Below are positions 28,260 through 36,830 of a DNA stretch of 38,401 nt, one piece after another; the stretch's first letter is position 1, and the number at the start of each line of letters is the position of its first letter. The notes under the pieces were generated by a model that made no database searches, was not told the DNA's origin, and saw only the letters and a list, made by a program, of their open reading frames with translations. The stretch is from the IMG/VR virus record IMGVR_UViG_3300048586_000080, positions 1 through 38,401 of that record; one strand, 5' to 3'. This DNA comes from a virus. The position numbers and the translations under genes were made by a program.

Positions 28260-30350
28260 CTAGAACGCTGCGGGGTGAGCGGGGCTGTCGGTCGGTGACG
28301 TGCCGGCGAGGAACCAGTCGCGCTCGGCGCGGGTGCAGTCGATCCACAGGGTGACGGTCCACTGGACGTGCGACCAGTCGTTGCGGATACCGATGACGTG
28401 CCCGGACACGTCGACCGGTGCCCCGATCGGGTTGCCGTCACAGTCCGTCGGGGCGGCTTTCACCAGGCGGACGAGCCATCCGATGTCCACCACACGTCCG
28501 AACGCGACAGCGAGTTCGGTGTCGGCGGTGAACTGGATCTGCTGGATACGCAGCGGGGCGGTCGACTGCGAGTAGATGAGCCAGTCGGCGATGGCTTGGG
28601 ACTGGGCGTCCGACGGATGCAACAGGCCGGTGAGCGACACAGCATTCCTGCGGCCGGTCGCGGCGATCGAATCGAGGTTGGTGGCGGTCTGGGTGCGGCC
28701 CGTCTCAGAGGTGACGTCGGCGACGTTCACCAGGTCGAACGGACTGTCCGCCAAGATCGTGTCCTCGCCGATCTCGATCGCGTCGCCGTCGTCCAGCACG
28801 GCGGGCGCATCAGAGAACGTCATCTGTACATCGGTCGACACGGTGTCGGTCCACGCCCAGCCACGCTGAGCGAACCGGAGCTGGCCGCGCCGGTCGACCC
28901 ACACCCGCCCCTGCTCGGTGTCCTCGAGTGTCTGCCACAGTTCGATCGGGCCGCTCTGCGTGTAGTGGTTCTGCGTCACCACACCGGACACGTCCAACAT
29001 GCCGAGATGCGGATCGAGTCCGAACGCCGTCAACAGCCGGGCGGTGCGCTGATCCAACCTGTCGCCCGCCCACGCCGCCGTCGCAGCAGAGTGCAGCTCG
29101 TTTGCCATGCCGGGCAGGTCAGCAGTGTCCGGGTTCCGCCACAGGACGATCGGGTCGATGACACCCATGTACGGCCAGGCGTCAGCGAACGGACCCGAGT
29201 GACCGAAGTAGAGGGGTCCGCGGTTGACGGTGTACGACCCGCCGGTGGTGTCGGTGTCGACGACGAGCTCGCGGCCATCGACGAACACCCTGATGTCACC
29301 CGTTCCGAGCGGCGCGTAGACCAGGACGCTGTGGGTGCGGCCGTTGAACAGGTTCAACGCACCGATCTCCGTCTCACCCGACCGGAAGGTGGTGGAGCTG
29401 ACCGAGTAGACGGCGATGTGTGTCGAGTGGACGACGACTTCGAACGCCGTGTTCAACGGGTCGGTCGGGTTGGACTGGGAGATGAGCGTGACTGCGGGTG
29501 CGGGGGTGACTTGGGTGACGCTCGCCCTCGTCTCCGCTTGAGCGAGCCGGATGCGGGAGAACGCGAGGACCGCCGAGTTGTCGACGTCCGGCAGTCCGAT
29601 GAACCCGGCCGGGTTGTCGACCGTCCCCCAACCGTCAGGGTCACCCAGGCCCCACGACTCCTCGCCGCCCGCAGCGGTCGAATCGAACGACGTGAGCGCG
29701 CCGCTGTGCCGACCCGTGATACCGGTGACACGGTCGGTCCACGCCTGCGCGTTCGGCACCCACCAGTGATCCGGCTCGAGCAGGCCGATCGCAGCGTCGA
29801 GCGCCGACATCGGAGCGTCGCCCTGGGCGGCGACACCGAACACGTCGTGCCCCTCCACCTCCACCACTGCGACCTGTTCGGTGAACTGCTGCGGAAACCC
29901 CGATGACACGAACCCGCGCCACCGCGTCGACGCACCCGACACGCCCTCCACACCAACCCTCACCCTGACCGGGGTGCCGATGTTCAACAGTCCGTAGTAC
30001 GGGCCGGCGATGTTGCGCGGATCGAACCGGCCGTGCAGGTTCTCCAACGCCAACGACACCGAACCGGGTGCGATACCGGAGCCGGGTTCGGTGCGGCCCT
30101 GCATCGTCGACACCGACACCGACGTGTCATCCGTCGCCACATGTTCGGTGACGTCCACCCAACCGGGTTCGGGTACGTCGTCGCTGGGCCCGTAGCCGAA
30201 CGCCATCTCCACCACCGGTGCAGTCGTTTCGCTGACCTCGGTGGTGAGTCCGCCGTAGCTGTCGAAGTACTCGTCGGTGTACTCGTCGAGCGGGGCTGTT
30301 GGGGCGGGCGAGTACTCGTCCAGGTACTCGTCGGTGTAGACGTCGCTCAC
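28260..30350 (-). CDS. Minor tail (hub-like) protein with LamG-like domain
   Basis: A 696-residue protein, GTG overlapping the previous stop (GTGA). The N-terminus repeats D-E-Y (VSDVYTDEYLDEYS; LDEYTDEYFDSY). Residues about 40-180 resemble a tail hub domain (GRTEPGSGIAPGSVSLALEN; GRFDPRNIAGPYYG; VRVRVGVEGV). A LamG/concanavalin-like domain follows (HIAVYSVSSTTFRSGE; FNGRTHSVLVYAPLGTGDIR; RGPLYFGHSG), then a second hub-like region (RLLTAFGLDPHLGMLDVSGV). Such proteins form the distal tail and bind sugars. No catalytic motif. Confidence 0.75.
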   Translation of the reverse strand: MSDVYTDEYLDEYSPAPTAPLDEYTDEYFDSYGGLTTEVSETTAPVVEMAFGYGPSDDVPEPGWVDVTEHVATDDTSVSVSTMQGRTEPGSGIAPGSVSLALENLHGRFDPRNIAGPYYGLLNIGTPVRVRVGVEGVSGASTRWRGFVSSGFPQQFTEQVAVVEVEGHDVFGVAAQGDAPMSALDAAIGLLEPDHWWVPNAQAWTDRVTGITGRHSGALTSFDSTAAGGEESWGLGDPDGWGTVDNPAGFIGLPDVDNSAVLAFSRIRLAQAETRASVTQVTPAPAVTLISQSNPTDPLNTAFEVVVHSTHIAVYSVSSTTFRSGETEIGALNLFNGRTHSVLVYAPLGTGDIRVFVDGRELVVDTDTTGGSYTVNRGPLYFGHSGPFADAWPYMGVIDPIVLWRNPDTADLPGMANELHSAATAAWAGDRLDQRTARLLTAFGLDPHLGMLDVSGVVTQNHYTQSGPIELWQTLEDTEQGRVWVDRRGQLRFAQRGWAWTDTVSTDVQMTFSDAPAVLDDGDAIEIGEDTILADSPFDLVNVADVTSETGRTQTATNLDSIAATGRRNAVSLTGLLHPSDAQSQAIADWLIYSQSTAPLRIQQIQFTADTELAVAFGRVVDIGWLVRLVKAAPTDCDGNPIGAPVDVSGHVIGIRNDWSHVQWTVTLWIDCTRAERDWFLAGTSPTDSPAHPAAF

Positions 30351-32221
30351 GACGGGATCGGCCTTGCGACGAACGCGCTGTAGGCGGCGATGGCTTCGGG
30401 TGTCAGGAGGCGGGGGCCGGGGTCGCGCTGCCCGTAGTCGTAGTAGGTGACGTACTCGGGCGGATGCCCCGAGCGGGGGCTGATGATGTGGTTCATCACC
30501 GTCGTGATCCAGTTCGCGCGCTGCTGGAGCGAGTACCAGTACTGGACGTTCTTGCCGCCGGTCTGAATGTCGTCGTAGGCGTCCGCAGAGTCGGGGTCGC
30601 CGCGCTGGGCGCCGATCTCGCAGATCGTCCACGGCTTGCCGACGCTCTTGGCGTACTCGGACCAGGACTCGATGGTGAACCAGCAGTCAGGCGACGGGCT
30701 GAGTCCACCGTTCGCGGTGAGGATGTTCGTCGGCAGCGTCATGTACTGGTACTGGCGGAGCACGTAGTTGCTGACCTGCCACAGCTTGGCGATGGCGATG
30801 CTGCCGTCGCCGCGCTGGCCGACCGGGTAGATGTCGATGCCGAGGACGTCGTAGTTCCACAGTCCTTCGCTGCCACGAATCCAGTCGCGGGCGTTGGTGG
30901 TCCAGCTGTTCGAATTGACATGCCAGTCGCAGACGACCGGCTGACACCACACGTCCCAGCCCTCGGCGCGCAGCTGGACACACGCGTTGTAGATCGCCGT
31001 GTGCCCGTTTCGCCAGTTCGTCTTCCACTGCGCGAGAGTCAACCCGGACGGCGTGTTGCCCTCCGGTTCGTGCCAGGCGCCGATGTACAGCTTGACGTTC
31101 TTCGGGACGTTCGCCCTGATCCACGCCTCGGCTTCGGTGCCCCACGCGTTCGTGTTGGTCTGAGCGGGCTTCCAGGTGACGCTCGCGTAGCGGGTCGAGC
31201 TGTTGACGATCCACGCTCCACCGCTTCCGAGCGATGACCCGAAGAACGTGCGGGCCGCTTTGAGCGGGGTGGTGAACTTGGCGCTCTTCGTGTTCATGTC
31301 GGACTGCGACGTGACAGTCGTTCCGAACACGGTGTACGCCGCACCCGTGGGTGGTGGTGGCGGCGGGGTGGTGGTGCCGGTGATGGTAGCGATGGGCGAC
31401 GCGGTGTAGATCCCGTCTGCTCCGTCGGCGAAGATGCCGGCGGCGATCGCCGCGGTCTCAGCCGACGAGACCCACACCTTCAGTCCGGCGTTGCGGAGGT
31501 TCGCGGCGATCGTGCTGTTCGTGTTGCTGATCGACAGCACGACCCCGTACATGCCGTCGGCGGCGAGCGTGGACGCGGACGGGTTGCCCGAGTTGCCGGG
31601 GTAGGTGGTGGGCCGGTGCATGACGTTGAGGCCCCCGGCCTGCATCGTCTGACAGTCGGTGTAGCTCGTCGACACGGCGAGAATGGCGTTCTCTGCGCCC
31701 TCGGCGGCGACCCAGTCGACGAGCTCGGACGCTGCGGTGGTCGTCATGGGTTGGGCGATGATGAGCTTCTCGCCGCCGTACGCTTCCATCACCTGATCCC
31801 ACGTCGCGCCGGGGCGGGCGGGCTGCCCGGCGATCGGTGACGGGATGGTGACGGTCGCCCATTCGGCCTGGTCCATCGTGACGACCGTTTCGGCGCCACC
31901 CGAGTCCGTCTGCGTGTCCGGCTCGGACACGACCAATGTGCCGTCGGAGAGGGTGCGGAGCTTCACCGCACCAGCGACACGGAAGTTCTGGAGGTCGGTG
32001 GAACCGATCGTGTTCGCGGCGGCGTGGAGGGTGCCCGACGCGAACTCTGCGGACCCGAAGTTGTCTGCCGCCCACATCGGGTACGTGAGCGCGCCAACCA
32101 CGTCGGGGCCGGATGACCACGGCCACCGACGCACCACGCCTTCGATGTGGTCAGACCCGCCGGTGGACATGACGGTCGTGCCGTCCACCCACCCGGATTC
32201 GGTCCACAAGCGGAGCGGCAT
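30347..32221 (-). CDS. Tail protein: degenerate GDPD-like barrel plus glycoside hydrolase barrel
   Basis: A 624-residue protein, ATG overlapping the previous stop (TGATG). Residues about 40-275 follow a glycerophosphodiester phosphodiesterase-like order (LRTLSDGTLVVSEPDTQTD; WDQVMEAYGGEKLIIAQP; NAGLKVWVSSAETAAIAAGI then FADGADGIYTA), but the usual H-R-G and H-D catalytic pairs are missing. A poly-Pro linker (TPPPPPPTG) leads to a clan-A-like glycoside hydrolase barrel: YIGAWHEPEGN with E387 or E385 as acid/base candidates, DVLGIDIYPV, and WTICEIGAQRG with E535 as nucleophile candidate. Probably degrades host surface polysaccharide. Confidence 0.75.
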   Translation of the reverse strand: MPLRLWTESGWVDGTTVMSTGGSDHIEGVVRRWPWSSGPDVVGALTYPMWAADNFGSAEFASGTLHAAANTIGSTDLQNFRVAGAVKLRTLSDGTLVVSEPDTQTDSGGAETVVTMDQAEWATVTIPSPIAGQPARPGATWDQVMEAYGGEKLIIAQPMTTTAASELVDWVAAEGAENAILAVSTSYTDCQTMQAGGLNVMHRPTTYPGNSGNPSASTLAADGMYGVVLSISNTNSTIAANLRNAGLKVWVSSAETAAIAAGIFADGADGIYTASPIATITGTTTPPPPPPTGAAYTVFGTTVTSQSDMNTKSAKFTTPLKAARTFFGSSLGSGGAWIVNSSTRYASVTWKPAQTNTNAWGTEAEAWIRANVPKNVKLYIGAWHEPEGNTPSGLTLAQWKTNWRNGHTAIYNACVQLRAEGWDVWCQPVVCDWHVNSNSWTTNARDWIRGSEGLWNYDVLGIDIYPVGQRGDGSIAIAKLWQVSNYVLRQYQYMTLPTNILTANGGLSPSPDCWFTIESWSEYAKSVGKPWTICEIGAQRGDPDSADAYDDIQTGGKNVQYWYSLQQRANWITTVMNHIISPRSGHPPEYVTYYDYGQRDPGPRLLTPEAIAAYSAFVARPIPS

Positions 32222-33285
32222 CAGACAGCGTCCAACGCCACGGTCCAGGCACACGGCGACGTGTTCACCGCAACGCTCGAGGTTCGCACCCAGTTGCCAG
32301 GCGACACCGTGCCAGCCGTGATGGACAGGTCGTAGCCGGTCGCGATGTTCGCGCACGACCCGCCGGCCGGGGTGACGGATTCGGGGCCGTCGGTGAACGC
32401 CGCCGGCCGAGCGACGGACAGGGTGTCGCCGGACGACGCGTAGTTCTGGCGGTTCATGTAGAACCCGGCCACGACACCGTCAGTCGTTCCGGTGACCGAC
32501 GGTGCGGCGAGGGTGGCGTTCGACGCCTTGCCGAACTGGACGTCCGACGGGATCGGGTCGACGTTGCGGAACACCATGAGCGCCGCGGCCTTCTTCGCTG
32601 CGACCGGGGTCACGAGCGACACGGCGTTGTCGGACGCCTGCATGACCCGCCGGTAGATCTTCGACGCGTGGTCGCTGTCGTTGGACACGTCGGTGTCGAT
32701 GAGCGTCCACCCGCCGGGCAGCGTCGGCTCGTTCGCGACCGCCGTGGAGGTGACGGGGTCGTAGTTGACGACCAAGATCCCGACGTCCCCGGTGAGCACG
32801 GACGGGATCGACAGGGTCAACGTCGTGACCGTCGAGCACTGCCCGGCGACTCCGGTCACGTAGGCGGGAGTCGCGGTGGGTGACGGCGGGGTGCTGTCCG
32901 CAACGAACCAGAGTGTCCCGTACTCGGCGTCGACCGGCGGGTCCTCACCAGGCCCCAACAGACCGACGACCGTTCCCGCCGCACCGTTGTTGCCCGGTTC
33001 GCCCTTCAGGTTCCCGACGTACGTCCACGTCGAGTTGACCCACTTGAACAAGTCGCCCGAGTCGCCGACGATGTACAACTGGTTCGGGGTGCCTTCGGCG
33101 GGGAGCTGTTCGTAGCCACCGACGGCGCCGACGATCCCTACGCCTCCCTCGACGATCTGGGTGACGACGTCCTGCACTTCGGCGAGCTCGCGGCTGAGCC
33201 GGTTGTGGTCCTCGACGTGACCGGTTGAGCTGGTCGTCTTGTCGTCGGACGGCAGTTCGTCGCCGAAGTCTTCGATCGTTGCCAT
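32221..33285 (-). CDS. Tail fibre with short collagen-like segment
   Basis: A 354-residue protein with GGGAG and ATG. Residues 1-50 form an acidic coiled coil (EDHNRLSRELAEVQDVVTQI). The next part (QLYIVGDSGDLFKWVNSTWT) is followed by a Gly-x-y stretch GEPGNNGAAGTVVG (about 93-106). The C-terminal 220 residues form a beta-sandwich (TLTLSIPSVLTGDVGILVVN; VFRNVDPIPSDVQFG). A trimeric fibre or tail-tip protein between tape measure and hub is likely. Confidence 0.7.
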   Translation of the reverse strand: MATIEDFGDELPSDDKTTSSTGHVEDHNRLSRELAEVQDVVTQIVEGGVGIVGAVGGYEQLPAEGTPNQLYIVGDSGDLFKWVNSTWTYVGNLKGEPGNNGAAGTVVGLLGPGEDPPVDAEYGTLWFVADSTPPSPTATPAYVTGVAGQCSTVTTLTLSIPSVLTGDVGILVVNYDPVTSTAVANEPTLPGGWTLIDTDVSNDSDHASKIYRRVMQASDNAVSLVTPVAAKKAAALMVFRNVDPIPSDVQFGKASNATLAAPSVTGTTDGVVAGFYMNRQNYASSGDTLSVARPAAFTDGPESVTPAGGSCANIATGYDLSITAGTVSPGNWVRTSSVAVNTSPCAWTVALDAV

Positions 33286-33307
33286 GTTCAGATGCTCCCT
33301 AGTTCGT

Positions 33308-35866
33308 TCATCGGCTCATCGCCCGCTTCAGCCGTGGCGCTTGGACGCCCTTCGCGACGCCCTCTTCGACGAGGCCGACGATCTGACGGGACAGGTCGTT
33401 CGTCATCAGCGACCCGCGGGCGTCGACGTTCACAACGACCTGCGTCGGCGACGCTGCTGTGTATCCGACGGGCAGGCTCGAGCCGCCCGCGTTGCTCATC
33501 AGCGCCGCAGTCTCGGACGCGGTCATGACCATGCCGTTGTGCTCGGGGAAGATCAGCTCCGGCCCCTTCTCACCCACCATGTACGGCACGCCAGCTGAGA
33601 TCGGACCGCCACCGGCCCGTCCAGCGATGTTGCCGATCCCGCGCAGTACGCCCTGGGCGGCGGTGCCTCCGACGACGCGTACACCGAAGAACACCTCACG
33701 CGGTCGGGCCAGGTCGTCCAGCGCCCGTGCAGCAGCGATGACGTCGCCCTGAGCGAGCGCCGCGTTGAACTTCGTCAACTTGTTCGGGGGAGTCGAGTTG
33801 ATGAGACCCTGGTAGGCGCGAATCCTGAACTCCGCAGCGGCCATCTCGCTGAGACGGATGGCTGTCGTCACCTGCTCGGGGGTGAGGTTCAGGGTTTCGA
33901 TGTAGTCCTGGGTCTGCTCGTCGTTCAGGCCGAGCTGCTTCGCCTGCTTGACGTACTGCTGACGCAGCACGTCGGCACTGAACGCCACATCTTCCGACGA
34001 CGCACCCTGCGCCAGCAGGCCCGACAGGTACGCCGCATTGGCGTCACCCGCGGATATCAGCGCGTCGATCGACTTCTGCTGCTCTTCGTTGTAGCCGCCC
34101 ATCGCCAGGGTGGTCTGGTCGATGTCCTTTGGTAGCGCCTTGATGCTGTCACCGAAGCCGCGCATGACGGTCCCGAGCTTCGACGCGTTCGACAAGGCGT
34201 CGTCGATCTGCGACGACCGTTCGATGGCGTCACCGAACGCCGTGGCTCCCTCCGCAGCACCATCAGCGGCAGAGTTCCAACGGGCCATCGCGTCGGCGTT
34301 CTCGGCAAGCGACTCGTCCACCGCATCGAACGCGTCGGCGACTCCACCCCCTGCCTCGCCGAGAGAATCCATCGCAGCCGTGGCGTCGCCAGCGGTGCCG
34401 GCCATCTCGCCCTGACTTCCAGCGACCGCGTCCGCGGCGTCGCTCGACGAGTCCAGGTACGCCTGGTACTTGTCGAGCGTGGGGAGGAACTTGTCGTAGG
34501 CGATGCGGGCCTGCGTGCCTTCCACCTTGGCGTCGCGGAAGTTGTCAATCGCGAACTGGAGTAGTTCCTTGTCGCCGGACGACTTGATGCGGTCGAGCGT
34601 GTCGCCGAGGTTGTCGATCTCGAACCGCAGCCCGTCGACTTCGACTGCCGGGTCGGCGAACATCGAACCGAAGATCGACCCGAAGTCCTTCGCCTTGTCG
34701 CCGATGCCCTCAGTGGACGCTGCGATGTCCTGTAGGCCCTTGACGGTCTTCTCGGTCTTGGCTTCGTTGAGGGCCGTCTCGAGGCCGAGAGCGTCCTCTG
34801 TGGCCGTGTTGAGTGCCTGTGCGAGCTGGTAGACGGCGAATGCTGCGCCGGCACCGCCGAGCAGTGTGGCTGCCTTGCCGACATTCGTCAGAGAGCGCGT
34901 CGTCCCGTCCGCCGACGTCGAGGTTTCGACGAGCTTGCCCTTGAGCGCGCCCATCTGATCGCCGAGACGCATGACCGTACCGACCGCGGTCGAGACGGGG
35001 CCGGCAGCGGCAGCGATCCCGGCGAACACGAGCACGACGTTCTGGCCGGTGTCGCCCAACTTGTCCCACGCATCCAAGCCGGTGGTGACGAAATCGCCGA
35101 GCTTCGACAGGACTGGGATCAGCTTCTCGCCGATCTCCTCTTGGATGTCCTCAAACTGAAGCTTCGCCTTCTCGAGCTTGCCCGCAGCGGTACCGGCGAA
35201 CGCCTCAGCCGACCCACCGAACTGGGTCTCCAGCTCCTGAAGGATGATCTTCTGAGCAGACATGACGTCGCCCATGGCGACGTACTGCTCGACCTGCGCC
35301 TCCTGCGACTCGGTCAACTGGACGCCGGCCTTGCGGAGCGCACCCATGCCCTTGATCGGGTCGTTCAGCGCCTTGCCGAGCAGGATGTTCGCCGACTGGA
35401 GATCCGTGCCCAGCTTCACCGACAGGTCCGCAGCGAGCTGTGTGGCCTGGTCGAAGACGTCGTTGCCTTCGCCGACCTCGTTCCGCACGTTCGTGAACGT
35501 CAGCAGCACGGACTGGCCCGACTTGATGAGGTCGCCGTCGATCGCCAGCTTGTCCTGCATCGACGACGCCAGATCGTCCATCTGATCGGCAGACGTCCAG
35601 GCTGTCGCGCCGGTCGACTTGAGTGACGCTTCGAGCTGGGCCTGGGACTGCTCGGCCTCCATGAACGCCTTGACGGACGAGGTGCCCATCGCGATCAGCG
35701 GCAGGGTGACGCCGACGGTGGCGGCGGCGCCGACCTTCTGCATCTTCGAGCCGATCTGATCGGCCTTCGAAGAGAACCCGGACAGCTGCTTCTCGCCGTC
35801 CCCAAGCGCCTTGCCGAGCTTCGACGCGTCCCCTGTGATCGAGATCTTCACCTCGTTCTTCGCCAC
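33308..35866 (-). CDS. Tape measure protein
   Basis: An 852-residue protein, GTG with GAGGTGA upstream. It starts KNEVKISITGDASKLGKALG and SKADQIGSKMQKVGAAATVG then VTLPLIAMG, the usual tape-measure opening with a hydrophobic segment. Long helical sequence with Ala-rich runs follows (NVVLVFAGIAAAAGPVSTAV; AATLLGGAGAAFAVYQLAQA). At about 1.5 angstrom per residue it predicts a tail of roughly 125-130 nm. It also organises DNA ejection. Confidence 0.9.
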   Translation of the reverse strand: MAKNEVKISITGDASKLGKALGDGEKQLSGFSSKADQIGSKMQKVGAAATVGVTLPLIAMGTSSVKAFMEAEQSQAQLEASLKSTGATAWTSADQMDDLASSMQDKLAIDGDLIKSGQSVLLTFTNVRNEVGEGNDVFDQATQLAADLSVKLGTDLQSANILLGKALNDPIKGMGALRKAGVQLTESQEAQVEQYVAMGDVMSAQKIILQELETQFGGSAEAFAGTAAGKLEKAKLQFEDIQEEIGEKLIPVLSKLGDFVTTGLDAWDKLGDTGQNVVLVFAGIAAAAGPVSTAVGTVMRLGDQMGALKGKLVETSTSADGTTRSLTNVGKAATLLGGAGAAFAVYQLAQALNTATEDALGLETALNEAKTEKTVKGLQDIAASTEGIGDKAKDFGSIFGSMFADPAVEVDGLRFEIDNLGDTLDRIKSSGDKELLQFAIDNFRDAKVEGTQARIAYDKFLPTLDKYQAYLDSSSDAADAVAGSQGEMAGTAGDATAAMDSLGEAGGGVADAFDAVDESLAENADAMARWNSAADGAAEGATAFGDAIERSSQIDDALSNASKLGTVMRGFGDSIKALPKDIDQTTLAMGGYNEEQQKSIDALISAGDANAAYLSGLLAQGASSEDVAFSADVLRQQYVKQAKQLGLNDEQTQDYIETLNLTPEQVTTAIRLSEMAAAEFRIRAYQGLINSTPPNKLTKFNAALAQGDVIAAARALDDLARPREVFFGVRVVGGTAAQGVLRGIGNIAGRAGGGPISAGVPYMVGEKGPELIFPEHNGMVMTASETAALMSNAGGSSLPVGYTAASPTQVVVNVDARGSLMTNDLSRQIVGLVEEGVAKGVQAPRLKRAMSR

Positions 35867-35875
35867 AGGGTCACC

Positions 35876-36378
35876 TCATTTCTTCGGCTCGTACTGCACG
35901 ACGCCACCGATGGGTGGCAGCTGGGCTAGACGGGTTTCGTACTGTGCGAGCTCGCCCGCGGGGAGCTGGTCGAGGTCGCGGCCGGTGAGGCCGAACCAGT
36001 GGGCGAACTCGGGGAGGAGCCGCCTCAGTCGGCGGCTGGGTCTTCCGGGCCGTCGTCCGCCTCGCCCTCGCTGATGATCTCGAGGGCGATCTCGGTCGCG
36101 TCGTTGATCGGGTCGGCGACCTGCTTGAACGTCACCTGCTCGCCGGCTGCGCGACGTCCGAGGAACACGAGCGCGGCGACCATGAACGGTGCGTACGAGC
36201 CGCTGGCGAACGCTGCCTGGATGTCGCGGCGGGTGAGCTTGAGCGCCTTGAACAGTTCGGCGTCGTGCTCCCACGACACGTCCTCGGGATCGTAGAAGTA
36301 CACCTCCCCATCGACGGTGATCTTGAACCCGGACGCGGGTGGGGTCGGCTTCTTCTGGCGGGCACTACGTGGGGGCAC
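35876..36378 (-). CDS. Tail assembly chaperone, frameshift-extended form (GT-like)
   Basis: The long form shares the start of the short chaperone and then passes into the -1 frame to end at 35876. The extension adds RRLRRLLPEFAHWFGLTGRD then LDQLPAGELAQYETRLAQLP and ends YEPKK, typical of the second chaperone domain. Neither a clear ribosome site nor an ATG or GTG start exists for the extension alone, which supports programmed slippage. The best slip candidate is C-CCG-GAA at about 36043-36049, which is not a canonical heptamer. Confidence 0.6.
36025..36378 (-). CDS. Tail assembly chaperone, short form (G-like)
   Basis: A 117-residue protein, GTG at 36378 with AGGAG upstream. It has ITVDGEVYFYDPEDVSWEHD, ELFKALKLTRRDIQAAFASG, FMVAALVFLGRRAAGEQVTF and an acidic C-terminus (SEGEADDGPEDPAAD). 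Position between tail tube and tape measure, plus the overlapping -1 frame extension, identify it as the G-type chaperone that coats the tape measure before tube assembly. Confidence 0.8.
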   Translation of the reverse strand: MPPRSARQKKPTPPASGFKITVDGEVYFYDPEDVSWEHDAELFKALKLTRRDIQAAFASGSYAPFMVAALVFLGRRAAGEQVTFKQVADPINDATEIALEIISEGEADDGPEDPAAD

Positions 36379-36386
36379 GGGGTCTC

Positions 36387-36830
36387 CTAGGTGATGGTGG
36401 TCTCGAGGCCGGCAGAGCGGAGCGCTTCGGCGACCTGCTGTTCGAACGTCTCGAGGATTTCGGGCATGTCGCCTCGGATCGCGTCGCCGACGATGTACGG
36501 GCCACCGCCCGACAAGATGTCCCACCGGTTCCCAACCCATTCGGGGAACTGCGGGCGCTTTCCGCCGAGGAACGCACCCAACCCGAACGGCACCCGGCCC
36601 GTGTTGCGGATCGCCAGATCAGCGGCGGTCGACGACCCTTTCGCCAACAGCACGGCCGCGGCGCGGGCCTGCTGTCGGGTGCCGCCCTTCGCCTGCGAAC
36701 GCGACGACCGCTGCACCACACGGGACACCTCGCGGTGCGCCTTCGACAGATCCTTCGTGGTGCCGGTAGCCCGGCGGAACGCGGCGCGGGCTTCGGCGAT
36801 GCCCTCGACGTGAACCGCCGGTTCCGGCAT
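36387..36830 (-). CDS. Neck/tail completion-like protein (HK97 gp10-like)
   Basis: A 147-residue protein, ATG overlapping the tail-tube stop (TGATG). It is basic and helical (VHVEGIAEARAAFRRATGTT; RQQARAAAVLLAKGSS), then has a short beta part (VGDAIRGDMPEILETFEQQV). Length and general layout resemble minor tail or tail completion proteins of the HK97 gp10 type, but here it follows the tail tube rather than preceding it, so its role is less certain. Confidence 0.55.
   Translation of the reverse strand: MPEPAVHVEGIAEARAAFRRATGTTKDLSKAHREVSRVVQRSSRSQAKGGTRQQARAAAVLLAKGSSTAADLAIRNTGRVPFGLGAFLGGKRPQFPEWVGNRWDILSGGGPYIVGDAIRGDMPEILETFEQQVAEALRSAGLETTIT

Noticed and set aside
28368-29906. A 512-codon plus-strand frame opposite the hub-like tail protein
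   Set aside because: Arg/Val/Asp-rich shadow with no domain and no ribosome site; the minus strand encodes recognisable tail domains.
33239-33598. Plus-strand frame near the tape-measure end
   Set aside because: Lies opposite the tape-measure C-terminus and has only shadow composition.
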